Below, piece after piece: positions 44,887 to 53,427 of a stretch of DNA of 64,000 nucleotides (its first letter is position 1; each line of letters opens with the position of its first letter). The notes under the pieces are model-generated. The model worked only from the letters and a program-made list of their open reading frames with translations, did no database searches and was not told where the DNA came from. Both the position numbers and the translations under genes were made by a program. Source of the DNA: CAVVYJ01 sp963752495 (GTDB taxonomy: Bacteria; Pseudomonadota; Gammaproteobacteria; Burkholderiales; Methylophilaceae); the NCBI GenBank assembly GCA_963752495.1, contig CAVVYJ010000002.1:620001-684000 (forward strand), given 5' to 3'.

Positions 44887-45243
44887 ATGATGTGGCATCC
44901 AGCTCAAATCAATGAGGTGTTTGCAGTGTTTATGCAAAATCTGTTGCAAAAGGTGAGCGAATCGCAAGAGGCTGGCGTTCGTGCATTTATAGTTACGCAT
45001 AGCGAAAAATTGACCATTGATTTAAGACGCAAAGCACATTTAAAAGGCTGGCTTGAGAAAAAAGACGCCAGCTTGTCAGTAAATTACGATTTGGCAACGA
45101 TTAGAAAAGTGGTTAATTTTGCCTACGTAGCGTTGTGCGAATATCTTGGCCCAGTCAAAACTGATCAATTGCTGGCACAGACTATCAAGGATACTGAACC
45201 ATTTGCTAAGGAGCATGCAGTTAATTTACACGATTTTCTGTAG
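44887..45243 (+). CDS. Small protein of unknown function downstream of amt
   Basis: A 118-residue soluble protein that begins 5 bases after the previous stop, so part of the amt unit. Recognisable parts are EVFAVFMQNLLQKV, RAFIVTHSEKLTIDLRR and NFAYVALCEYLGPVKTDQLLAQTI. It looks helical, has no signal peptide and belongs to no family I know. Confidence 0.75.
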   Translation: MMWHPAQINEVFAVFMQNLLQKVSESQEAGVRAFIVTHSEKLTIDLRRKAHLKGWLEKKDASLSVNYDLATIRKVVNFAYVALCEYLGPVKTDQLLAQTIKDTEPFAKEHAVNLHDFL

Positions 45244-45318
45244 TTTTTTTGCAGTATTATTTGTGTCGGGTTTGTTGCACTAGGAGATTGTGCATAGAAA
45301 TCAAGTAAACTTATTACG

Positions 45319-46789
45319 ATGAAAGTAATATGCTTTATTTTATTCGTTGTTGCTATTTGCTTGGGTGGTTGTGATGCCGCCAAACGTGCATCTGAGCAAG
45401 AGGCTATCAATTTTGCCATTGCTCAGGCGCCAATAAATCTTGATCCGCGCTATGCGACAGACGCTGCCTCAGAACGCGTAAATCGCCTAATTTATCAGAG
45501 CCTCGTGGATTTTGACTCTGCCTCAAAACCCGCTCCCAGCTTGGCATCCTGGACAACAAGCAATTCTAAAGATTATCGCTTTACCTTGAATAGAAAGCGC
45601 TTGCCATTTCATCATCACGCATTGTTGACGGCGGCAGATGTAGTCGCGACTTATCAATCGCTAATAGCGTTAAAAGACTCACCGCATGCGGCAGAATTTG
45701 AGAACGTTGCAGAAATTAAAGCGCTCAATCAGGAAACTGTCCTGTTTAGCTTAAAGCGAGCGGATTCGCATTTTCCTGCAAAGTTGATCATCGGTATTTT
45801 GCCTAAAAATCTGGTTGAACAAGGGCATGATTTTTCGCACCATCCAGTTGGTAGCGGGCCACTAAAATTTGTGAGTTGGCAGAATAAACTGAAGTTTTGC
45901 AGCGTGTAAAAGATAGCCAGATTGATTACGCTGCAAGAAGTGAAAGATCCGACGGTACGCGTACTTAAACTATTGCGCGGCGAGGCAGATTTGTTGCAGG
46001 GCGATTTGCCGCCCGAACTGGTGAAATATTTGCAAAACAAGCCAGAAATAAGCGTGAGCACGAATGTAGGCGCTAACTTTTCTTATCTTGGTTTAAATAT
46101 GCAAGACCCAATGTTGCGAAATCTCAAAAGTGAGGCTGGCTATTGCGCATGCGATTGATAGGCAAGCGATTATCGATAAAGTGATGGTGCAAAGTAGTCG
46201 CATCGCAGGCGCGATTTTGCCGCCCGAACATTATGCGGGCAATGGAAAACTACCTGCTTATGATTACAATCCGGCGCTATCTAGAAAGCTATTGCAAGAG
46301 GCGGGTGTGAAGCTGCCACTGAAACTCGTATATAAAACCTCTACCGATGCCCAGCGCGTGCGCTTTGCAACCATTTTGCAGGCACAAATGGCAGCAGCAG
46401 GTATTCATTTGGAAATTCGCAGTCTCGATTGGGGCACGTTTTTTGAGGATGTAAAGCAAGGTAATTTTCAATTGTTCGGGCTTACATGGGTGGGCATCAA
46501 AACGCCTGAAATTTATGCCAAAGCTTTTGGCTCGGATAGCTTTCCACCGAATGGTTTTAATCGTGGACAATATGCAGATAGCCGAACTTGATAAGTTGCT
46601 TACAAAAGAAGATTGGCCTGCAGCTACAGCGCGCATTCACGACAGTTGCCTTATATTCCGCTCTGGTACGAAGGGCAATTTGCAGCGATGCGCAAAAACA
46701 TTAAAAATTATTCGCCAAAACCTGATGGCAATTGGGATGATTTAGCGACAATTGAAAGGTCGGCTACAATAAGCAACCATGCAGATTGA
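45319..46789 (+). pseudogene. Peptide ABC transporter substrate-binding lipoprotein, multiply frameshifted
   Basis: The reading begins MKVICFILFVVAICLGGCDAA (lipobox LGGC) and follows the SBP_bac_5 (DppA/OppA) family: QAPINLDPRYATDAASERVNRLIY, VKDPTVRVLKLLRGEADLLQ, RLAIAHAIDRQAIIDKV, GQYAD then AELDKLL, and QLPYIPLWYEGQF. These lie in different frames. I count about five indels: near 45895, 45915, 46125-46129 (one A too many in AAAA), 46578 and 46640. The joined protein has about 490 residues and ends at 46789. It should bring peptides to the permeases encoded after the next gene. As written it cannot be expressed; error or decay. Confidence 0.82.
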
Positions 46790-47262
46790 AATCTCAATTT
46801 CTAAACAAACGCTCACCGTTTTAGATGACGATGGCGAGTTGTTATGCTCAGTACACGGTTTCTACCGCAGCAAATGGCGTGGGTTGCGAAAAAGATAGCG
46901 GCTGCACGCCGTTGGGACAACATATTATTCGCGCCAAGATAGGTGATGGGGCAGAGACGAGTGCCGTGTTTGTGGGGCGACGTGCAACAGGAGAAATTTG
47001 TACGCCAGAGTTGATGGCACAATTTCCTGAACGCGATTGGATTTTAACACGCATTCTTTGGTTAAGCGGCATGGAGCATGGCGTCAATCGATTAGGTAAT
47101 GTAGATACCATGCAGCGTTATATTTACATTCACGGAACGCCAGACTCGACCGAGCTGGGTAAAATCGGCTCGCATGGCTGCATACGTATGCGTAACGATG
47201 ATGTAATCGCCTTGTTCGATATGGTGCCTGTTGGCACGCCAGTAAGCATTAGCAATGATTAG
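46779..47262 (+). pseudogene. L,D-transpeptidase (YkuD domain), frameshifted
   Basis: The ATG at 46779 gives MQIEISISKQTLTVLDDDGE, the typical start of a short YkuD protein, but the frame breaks near 46850. One extra base explains it: after LLCS the other frame continues YTVSTAANGVGCEKDSGCTPLG and holds the catalytic motif HG-x-GSHGCIRMRNDDVIALF with the nucleophilic Cys. It ends at 47262. There is no signal peptide. YkuD enzymes make L,D-crosslinks in peptidoglycan or attach lipoproteins. It overlaps the binding-protein end by 11 bases and the next permease by 8 bases, so it is inside the transporter operon. Confidence 0.85.
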
Positions 47263-48166
47263 GCGTTTTTTGAGTATTATCCCCGTGATTTTTGGGGTGT
47301 TGTTACTTACTTTCTTGCTGATTCATCTTGTGCCGGGCGACCCAGTCGAGGTGATGTTAGGCGATTCTGCAAGTATTGCAGACCGCGCACAATTGCGAGA
47401 CGAGTTAGGTTTGAATCAACCTGTTTTTACGCAATTCGGCACTTATTTAAGCAAGCTTGCGCATGGAGACTTGGGTCAGTCCATCCACACTAAAACCCCT
47501 ATCATCGAGATGCTTAAAGCGCGCTATCCGGCAACCCTTAAACTCGCCTTATTGTCACTTGTCATCGGTTTGACAATTGGAATTCCGCTTGGTATTTTTG
47601 CCGCACTTAAAGCTGGGCATTGGCAAGATTTTGTTGTCACCATTGTGAGCGTGCGTTTTTCTGCCATGCCTGCATTTTGGCTGGGGCCGATGCTTATGCT
47701 GCTATTTGCAGTGTGGCTGGGTTGGCTACCGGTGAGCGGCATGGATGAGCCGCTGTCTATTATTTTGCCCGCACTCACATTGGGCTTTGGCTTGAGCGCA
47801 ATTCTCACCCGCATGACGCGTACCAGCCTTTTAGAAGTGTTGAACGAGGATTTTATCCGCACCGCGCGCGCCAAAGGCTTAAGCGAAAATACCGTGATTG
47901 TGAAACACGCATTGCGTGCAGCATTGTTGCCGATTGTAACGATTGTTGGCCTGCAAATGGGCAGTTTGCTGGCGGGTACGGTGATAACAGAAACTATTTT
48001 TAGTTGGGATGGCATCGGCCGTTTGTTGGTAGAAAGTATAGAAAAACGCGATTACCCAGTCACACAAGCCTGCGTGCTGGTGGTGGCGCTGAGCTACGTG
48101 CTCGTCAATCTGGCAACAGATATTTTTTATGCCTTGGCTGACCCTCGTGTGAGGCATTCTGAATGA
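47255..48166 (+). CDS. Peptide ABC transporter permease (DppB type)
   Basis: The 303-residue protein has six helices and the DppB family pattern: FGVLLLTFLLIHLVPGDPVEVMLG at the N-terminus and the EAA loop RTARAKGLSENTVIVKHALRAALLP that contacts the ATPase. It ends with TDIFYALADPRVR. It overlaps the L,D-transpeptidase by 8 bases and the next permease by 4. No ATPase subunit (DppD/DppF) gene is adjacent. Confidence 0.93.
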   Translation: MIRRFLSIIPVIFGVLLLTFLLIHLVPGDPVEVMLGDSASIADRAQLRDELGLNQPVFTQFGTYLSKLAHGDLGQSIHTKTPIIEMLKARYPATLKLALLSLVIGLTIGIPLGIFAALKAGHWQDFVVTIVSVRFSAMPAFWLGPMLMLLFAVWLGWLPVSGMDEPLSIILPALTLGFGLSAILTRMTRTSLLEVLNEDFIRTARAKGLSENTVIVKHALRAALLPIVTIVGLQMGSLLAGTVITETIFSWDGIGRLLVESIEKRDYPVTQACVLVVALSYVLVNLATDIFYALADPRVRHSE

Positions 48167-48969
48167 GCATTTGGGCAAAGCGTATCCCCGCATTATTACT
48201 GCTATTTTGGCTGGTAGCCGTCATTATTGGCCGTGCGTTAGATTTGCATGGAAACAACGTTGACCTTAACGTTATTCTTACCACGCCAAACTTAAGCGCA
48301 TGGTTTGGTACAGATGATTTAGGACGCAGTATTTTAGCCCGCACGTTACGCGGGGTAGAAGTATCGTTTGTGGTAGCAGTGCTGGTAACACTTGTCACGA
48401 TGACGGTTGGTGTTCTCGTCGGGCTTTTAGCGGGGTTTTATGGCGGGAAATTAGACAAACTTTTAATGCAAATTACCGATATCTTTTTGGCTTTTCCCGG
48501 CATATTGTTGGCAATCGCATTCGCCGCCGTGCTTGGCCCTGGAATGACAAATCTGATGATTGCCTTGTGCGTTACGGGCTGGGTGAGCTACGCACGCCTC
48601 ACGCGCGGGCAGGCATTGAGTTTGCGCAATCGCCAGCACGTGCAAGCGGCAGAATCGCTTGGTGCAAGCGTGCCAAGGTTGCTGCTCAAACACATTTTGC
48701 CCCTGCTAAGCTCCATTTTAATTGTTGAGGCGACTTACAGCTTAGCGAGTATCATGATCGCCGAGGCAAGCTTGTCGTTTTTGGGCTTGGGCATTCAAGC
48801 CCCAAACGCAAGTTGGGGCGCCATGCTGCGCGATGGTGTGCGTTATATGTTGGTCGCACCGCATTATGTGTTGATTGTGGGCTTGAGTTTGATGAGTTTA
48901 ATTTTAGCCATCAATCTGCTCGGCGACCAACTGCGTGATCGTTTAGATGTTAAATCAACTATTAATTAA
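48163..48969 (+). CDS. Peptide ABC transporter permease (DppC type)
   Basis: The 268-residue protein has the DppC signature GTDDLGRSILARTLRGVEVSF near residue 48 and the EAA loop QAAESLGASVPRLLLKHILPLL; six helices. It pairs with the DppB-type permease just upstream (4-base overlap). The uptake substrate is unknown; the L,D-transpeptidase upstream and NagZ downstream suggest cell-wall peptides. Confidence 0.93.
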   Translation: MSIWAKRIPALLLLFWLVAVIIGRALDLHGNNVDLNVILTTPNLSAWFGTDDLGRSILARTLRGVEVSFVVAVLVTLVTMTVGVLVGLLAGFYGGKLDKLLMQITDIFLAFPGILLAIAFAAVLGPGMTNLMIALCVTGWVSYARLTRGQALSLRNRQHVQAAESLGASVPRLLLKHILPLLSSILIVEATYSLASIMIAEASLSFLGLGIQAPNASWGAMLRDGVRYMLVAPHYVLIVGLSLMSLILAINLLGDQLRDRLDVKSTIN

Positions 48970-48986
48970 TATGTTAGAAAGAAATT

Positions 48987-50174
48987 TTGGAAGATACAAT
49001 TACAGTTACCTGGCAAGAAAAAGATAAACCGCAAACGGCGCGCTGGCAATCGGTTGCGGGCAATCCTACACCAAAAAAAATCACGCCGATTAACGACACT
49101 TTAAAGGCAGATGCGGCTTATAAGCTTGCTTGTGAAGGCACGGCGCTACTGTGGCGCGGCGATTTTCAAAATGCTAAGCATTTAAGCCAAGCCATTTCGC
49201 GGCGAATTGATAACCGCACCACCAAGCCAAAAGCGCAAAAGTTTGACCCCGCAAAAGCTGCACTCACACCTAAGGACCAATTTCATTTATATCGTAAAAG
49301 CCAAATTGAACGTGCACGCACTTTGGGCATGTTGCTGGTCGAGCTTTCCAGCGATTACAAACTGCCCTATGACCGTGCGCCAGATGTGCAAGCGGCGTGC
49401 GAACATGCTTACGGAAAATATCCAAGCAAAGACAAAATTGTGGTTTCGTTGCGCGAGCTGCTCGGCGTTATCGGCGCTTACGAGTGGCACAAAAAAGGCG
49501 TAGAAATTCCCGAACTGGAAGTGACGATTACGCCCAGCTACGGCGTATATTCGCCAGTACGCGGCGAATATATTGCGCTTGTAAATAATACGCCAATCAA
49601 TAATGTTAGCGTGGCATTTGATATTGGCACTGGCACTGGCGTGTTGGCGGCAGTTCTTGCCAAACGCGGCTTAAAAAAAATTATCGCGACCGAAACTGAG
49701 TCGCGCGCCTTGACTTGCGCGAAGGAGAATATCGAAAAACTTGGGTTCGCAAATCAAGTTAAAATCGTCAATGCCAATTTGTACCCAAATGACGATGCTG
49801 GTCTTGCGGATTTAATTGTCTGCAACCCGCCATGGCTGCCTGCCAAAGCCAATTCGCCGATTGAACATGCGATTTACGACCCAGATAGTAAAATGCTAAA
49901 GGGTTTTTTAGCAGGCTTAAAAACGCATTTAGCGATTAAAGGTGAAGGTTGGCTTATTTTGTCTGATTTAGCAGAACATCTAGGCTTACGTACTCGCGAG
50001 GAGTTATGTGCATGGATTGCCGCTGCAGGCTTAGAAGTGGTCGAAAAAATTGATACCAAACCGCACCACGCCAAATCGCAAGATGTCAGCGACCCCTTGC
50101 ATGTTGCACGCAGTAAAGAAATCACTTCGCTGTGGCGGCTAAAAGTTGCTAATATTAAAGCTGCAAAACAATAG
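48987..50174 (+). CDS. Class I SAM-dependent methyltransferase
   Basis: The frame opens at a TTG (48987) with AGAAAG upstream and codes for 395 residues. An ATG at 48971 in another frame reads MLERNF; one extra base there would join it to EDTITVTWQ, so the true start may be that ATG. The C-terminal half is a Rossmann methyltransferase: VAFDIGTGTGVLAAVLAKRG (SAM site) and LIVCNPPWLPA, an NPPW catalytic motif of N-methyltransferases acting on Gln, adenine or guanine. The N-terminal 180 residues match nothing I recognise. The substrate is unknown. Confidence 0.82.
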   Translation: MEDTITVTWQEKDKPQTARWQSVAGNPTPKKITPINDTLKADAAYKLACEGTALLWRGDFQNAKHLSQAISRRIDNRTTKPKAQKFDPAKAALTPKDQFHLYRKSQIERARTLGMLLVELSSDYKLPYDRAPDVQAACEHAYGKYPSKDKIVVSLRELLGVIGAYEWHKKGVEIPELEVTITPSYGVYSPVRGEYIALVNNTPINNVSVAFDIGTGTGVLAAVLAKRGLKKIIATETESRALTCAKENIEKLGFANQVKIVNANLYPNDDAGLADLIVCNPPWLPAKANSPIEHAIYDPDSKMLKGFLAGLKTHLAIKGEGWLILSDLAEHLGLRTREELCAWIAAAGLEVVEKIDTKPHHAKSQDVSDPLHVARSKEITSLWRLKVANIKAAKQ

Positions 50175-50183
50175 AGAGTTAGT

Positions 50184-51230
50184 ATGACCTTAGGCCCAGT
50201 TATGCTCGATGTGGTTGGCACAGAATTATCCGCCGATGACATCAAACGATTACAACACCCACTGGTCGGCGGGGTGATTTTATTTGCGCGTAACTTTGAA
50301 AATTGCGCACAATTACGTGCGCTAACAGCCAGTATCCATGCGGTTCGTAGCCCACCTTTATTGATTGCTGTAGACCATGAAGGTGGTCGTGTGCAGCGCT
50401 TTCGCGATGGATTTACCAAAATTCCACCCATGCGCGAGTTTGGCAAAATTTGGGATACGCACCCTAAAAAAGCACGTGAGCTGGCAACAGAAGCAGGCTG
50501 GGTTTTAGCGGCTGAGTTGCGCGCACATGGCATCGATTTTAGCTTTGCACCTGTGCTGGATATGGATTACGGCGATAGCTTGGTGATTGGCGACCGTGCT
50601 TTTCACCGCGACCCACAAGCGATTAACGAGTTGGCTTTTTCTGTTATGCAAGGCTTGAAAAAAGGTGGCATGGCGGCGGTGGGTAAGCATTTTCCCGGAC
50701 ATGGTTTTGTGGTGGCCGATTCACATGTTTCGATTCCGATTGATGAGCGGCCTTTTGATGAAATCGCGCAAAATGATATGCAGCCTTTCCGACAAATGAT
50801 AGATGAAGGTTTGCCAGCGATTATGCCCGCGCACGTGATTTACCCCAAAGTAGACGATAAACCTGCGGGCTTTTCAACCAAATGGTTGCAAAAAGTGTTG
50901 CGTGAGCGTTTAGGTTTTAACGGCGTAATTTTTAGCGATGATTTGAGTATGGAAGGCGCAACCGTTGGCGGTGATGTGACAACACGTAGCTTAGCTGCAC
51001 TGAATGCGGGTTGCGATATGGTGCTACTCTGTAACCGTCCTGATTTGGCAGATGAACTTTTATCGAAGCTCGATTGGAAAATGTCGGCCTTAAGTATTGC
51101 GCGTTTAGCGCGCATGCATGGTGGGCGTCATCCACAAGATATGGACCATTTGCATGAAAGCGCAGAATTTGTTGCTGCGCTTAAACGTATTGGTATGGTG
51201 GGTGTTAGCGAAGTTGATTTATTCACATAG
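50184..51230 (+). CDS. nagZ: Beta-N-acetylhexosaminidase
   Basis: A 348-residue GH3 enzyme: LLIAVDHEGGRVQRFRDG near residue 57, AVGKHFPGHGFVVADSH (catalytic loop His) near 170 and the nucleophile in IFSDDLSMEGA. It has no signal peptide, as expected for the cytoplasmic NagZ that removes GlcNAc from muropeptides during wall recycling. It follows the methyltransferase by 9 bases. With the peptide transporter and L,D-transpeptidase upstream it forms a cell-wall-linked group. Confidence 0.95.
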   Translation: MTLGPVMLDVVGTELSADDIKRLQHPLVGGVILFARNFENCAQLRALTASIHAVRSPPLLIAVDHEGGRVQRFRDGFTKIPPMREFGKIWDTHPKKARELATEAGWVLAAELRAHGIDFSFAPVLDMDYGDSLVIGDRAFHRDPQAINELAFSVMQGLKKGGMAAVGKHFPGHGFVVADSHVSIPIDERPFDEIAQNDMQPFRQMIDEGLPAIMPAHVIYPKVDDKPAGFSTKWLQKVLRERLGFNGVIFSDDLSMEGATVGGDVTTRSLAALNAGCDMVLLCNRPDLADELLSKLDWKMSALSIARLARMHGGRHPQDMDHLHESAEFVAALKRIGMVGVSEVDLFT

Positions 51231-51247
51231 ATTTAACAATTTGTTAC

Positions 51248-51276
51248 TTGAAACTTTTGCATAAAATCGCTATCTT
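51248..51276 (+). promoter_or_regulatory. Sigma-70-type promoter of the yccA-like gene
   Basis: TTGAAA at 51248-51253 and TATCTT at 51271-51276 are separated by 17 bases. The expected start lies about 35 bases before the gene. The -10 is weak (4 of 6). Confidence 0.4.
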
Positions 51277-51319
51277 AACCATGTTGCCATTTGGCAATTT
51301 TATTTAAAAGGGAAATGTA

Positions 51320-52006
51320 ATGTTAGATGATATTCAAGTTTTAGGTCGTGAAGGCAGTATTGCCACGCAAAACAAAGTATTGCGCAACACTTACGCCTTG
51401 CTTGGCATGACCATGATTCCAACCGTAATTGGTGCGATGATTGGTATCAATACGAATTTTTCATGGCTGGCAGCAAGTCCTATCATGGGTGTGATTGGCA
51501 TTATGGTGGCTGTGTATGGCATGTCTTGGCTGGTAGCTAAAAATAGCAATAATGCCGCAGGTGTTTGGTTGTTGTTTGGCTTTACCTTTATTTTGGGTAT
51601 GTTGCTGGGTCCGATTTTGCAGCATGCATTACACCTTAATAATGGTGGCCAATTAATCGGTTTGGCAGCTGGCGGCACGGCAGCTTCATTCTTGGCGTTG
51701 TCTGCAATTGGCAGCTCTGCCAAACGCGATTTTAGCTATATGGGTAAGTTCTTAACAGTTGGTATGGTGCTGGTGATTTTGGCAATTGTGGCAAACTTGT
51801 TCTTTCAGGTGCCTGTATTGTCGCTCACGATTTCAGCGATTGTTGTGTTACTGATGGCTGGTTTTATTTTGTATGAAATCAATCAGATTGTTCGCGGTGG
51901 TGAAACCAACTATGTAATGGCGACAATGAGCTTATATATGAGTTTGCATAACATGTTTACAAGCTTGCTTCACTTGTTGATGGCATTTGCCGGCAACAGG
52001 GATTAA
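51320..52006 (+). CDS. yccA: Bax inhibitor-1/YccA-family membrane protein
   Basis: The 228-residue protein has seven helices and the Bax inhibitor-1 pattern: VLRNTYALLGMTMIPTVIGAMIG, GTAASFLALSAIGSSAKRDFSYMG, and the C-terminal SLYMSLHNMFTSLLHLLMAFAGNRD. In E. coli YccA modulates FtsH. GGG near 51310 serves as ribosome site. A strong terminator follows, so it is a single-gene unit. Confidence 0.92.
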   Translation: MLDDIQVLGREGSIATQNKVLRNTYALLGMTMIPTVIGAMIGINTNFSWLAASPIMGVIGIMVAVYGMSWLVAKNSNNAAGVWLLFGFTFILGMLLGPILQHALHLNNGGQLIGLAAGGTAASFLALSAIGSSAKRDFSYMGKFLTVGMVLVILAIVANLFFQVPVLSLTISAIVVLLMAGFILYEINQIVRGGETNYVMATMSLYMSLHNMFTSLLHLLMAFAGNRD

Positions 52007-52020
52007 AACGTAATCAAGAT

Positions 52021-52047
52021 AAAAACCCGCTTCGGCGGGTTTTTTTG
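52021..52047 (+). terminator. Intrinsic terminator after yccA
   Basis: AAAAACCCGC, a TTCG tetraloop and GCGGGTTTTTTT: a compact GC-rich stem followed by seven T residues, 14 bases after the yccA stop. Confidence 0.92.
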
Positions 52048-52075
52048 TTTTATAAGCATTAATAAATTCTTTGGC

Positions 52076-52117
52076 TTGATTTTAGTCAAAGTACTTGTGA
52101 TTAATAAAGCATATACT
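52076..52117 (+). promoter_or_regulatory. FNR/CRP-type class II promoter of the DUF465 gene
   Basis: TTGAT-TTTA-GTCAA at 52076-52089 matches the FNR palindrome at 9 of 10 positions. TATACT at 52112-52117 is a good -10, and the start it implies (near 52124) puts the palindrome centre at -41.5. The geometry is the same as at ppk2. Confidence 0.6.
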
Positions 52118-52160
52118 GTCCTCGTATACAGAGTATGTATTTAATTTATAGGGGAAGTTT

Positions 52161-52397
52161 ATGTCTGCATTACATCATGATTTGGTTCACGAGTTGCCTG
52201 AGCACCGAGAGAAAATTCATCAGATGAAATTGGAGAACAGCCACTTTGCCAAGCTGTTCGATGAATATCATCAAGTCAATAGTGAAGTATTACGGCTAGA
52301 AGCGGAAAATATCCCTGTTACTGATGAGGCGTTTGAAGTACTGAAAAAACAACGCTTACATCTAAAAGACCAGCTCTATAGCCTTTTAACAGCTTAG
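52161..52397 (+). CDS. DUF465 (YdcH-like) small protein
   Basis: The 78-residue protein is a helical hairpin typical of DUF465/YdcH: HDLVHELPEHREKIHQMKLENSHFAKLFDEYHQVNSEVLRLE and LKKQRLHLKDQLYSLL. AGGGGA lies before the ATG. The family has no established function. Its promoter carries an FNR-type box. The stop overlaps the end of the convergent tadA by 4 bases. Confidence 0.9.
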   Translation: MSALHHDLVHELPEHREKIHQMKLENSHFAKLFDEYHQVNSEVLRLEAENIPVTDEAFEVLKKQRLHLKDQLYSLLTA

Positions 52398-52855
52398 TTT
52401 GCTCTGTTTCTCCGCGCTTTAAAAAAATCAGACAATATTGCGCCACATTCCTCAGCCATCAAGCCGCCAATCACTTGGGTGTGATGGTTTAGTTTGGGCT
52501 CGTTCATCAAGTTAATTACGCTGCCACAAGCACCTGTCTTGGGGTCGGCAGCGCCATACACGAGCCTTGCGATTCGCGCATGCTGAATTGCCCCTGTGCA
52601 CATGGCGCATGGCTCTAGTGTAACGTATATCGTGCAGTCGACTAGCCGATAGTTACCGAGATGCTCTGCGGCTTGCCGCATGGCAATAATTTCTGCGTGT
52701 GCAGTCGGGTCGTGTAGAAAAATCGGCGTATTGGCGCCGCGACCAATCACGATGCCATCCTTGACTATAATCGCGCCTACAGGCACTTCTCCCGCAGTTG
52801 CGGCATTCTTAGCCAGTCTCAATGCAAGCTGCATAAAATCAATATCAGTTGACAT
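52394..52855 (-). CDS. tadA: tRNA-specific adenosine deaminase
   Basis: The 153-residue zinc deaminase has HAE (His53, Glu55) in PTAHAEIIAMRQAA and PCAMC (Cys83, Cys86) in LEPCAMCTGAIQHAR. TadA converts A34 to inosine in tRNA-Arg. It is 2 bases from the PsiE gene upstream. Confidence 0.95.
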   Translation of the reverse strand: MSTDIDFMQLALRLAKNAATAGEVPVGAIIVKDGIVIGRGANTPIFLHDPTAHAEIIAMRQAAEHLGNYRLVDCTIYVTLEPCAMCTGAIQHARIARLVYGAADPKTGACGSVINLMNEPKLNHHTQVIGGLMAEECGAILSDFFKARRNRAN

Positions 52856-52857
52856 GT

Positions 52858-53316
52858 TTAGTCAGATTGACTGCTTTTATCTGCCCAGCGCACAAGTACA
52901 TAGATCACACCTAACACAAAGGCGCCGCCCACCCACATTGCAATTTCGTCTACGGTTGGAGTTGCGTCTTGCACAGGCAGAACGATCAATTTACGCAGAA
53001 ACAGCACAAGAACAACTTCAATGAAGGTTTCAACTTGTAGCTTGCTGCCCATTAAATAGCGTATTTCGGCCGAAATAAGCGCTGAAATAGACCACAGCAA
53101 CATTAGCGTGCCAAGCGCATGTAAAAACCCATGTACAAGGTTGTGCGCATCGGCAGCCTTAGCAACATCCTGAAAAAACAGCCACGTGAACATCAGCACA
53201 GAAACTGCGAGCGCTAAGCCGATAATGATATGCGCAAAGCCATTTAACCAAAGCATGGCTTTTATGGCCACTTTATTAAGTGACCCGAATTCCCGTGGGA
53301 GCTGGTCTTGTGTCAT
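52858..53316 (-). CDS. PsiE-family membrane protein
   Basis: The start at 53316 has GGAG 9 bases upstream. The 152-residue protein has four helices (LNGFAHIIIGLALAVSVLMFTW, LMLLWSISALISAEIRYLMG, VETFIEVVLVLFLRKLIV, WVGGAFVLGVIYVLVRWAD), the arrangement of phosphate-starvation-inducible PsiE proteins. Its role is unknown. It is coupled to tadA. A 16-base tandem repeat lies just upstream. Confidence 0.82.
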   Translation of the reverse strand: MTQDQLPREFGSLNKVAIKAMLWLNGFAHIIIGLALAVSVLMFTWLFFQDVAKAADAHNLVHGFLHALGTLMLLWSISALISAEIRYLMGSKLQVETFIEVVLVLFLRKLIVLPVQDATPTVDEIAMWVGGAFVLGVIYVLVRWADKSSQSD

Positions 53317-53338
53317 TTGTTTCTCCAAATTACTAAAC

Positions 53339-53370
53339 CTTGAATTTATCACAACTTGAATTTATCACAA
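53339..53370. repeat. Tandem direct repeat, 2 x 16 bases
   Basis: CTTGAATTTATCACAA occurs twice without spacer in the gap between the divergent psiE-like and pirin genes, 23-54 bases before the psiE-like start. Two identical units side by side may be a double operator, or a recent slip duplication. Confidence 0.8.
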
Positions 53371-53427
53371 TAGGCATCATCTTTCATTACAGGATACAAT
53401 TTATCAACCAAAATATTGGATTTAATT

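Noticed and set aside
45319..46789. Reading the peptide-binding region as three or four separate small genes
   Set aside because: The pieces follow one SBP_bac_5 protein in order without gaps; separate genes would lack starts and ribosome sites.
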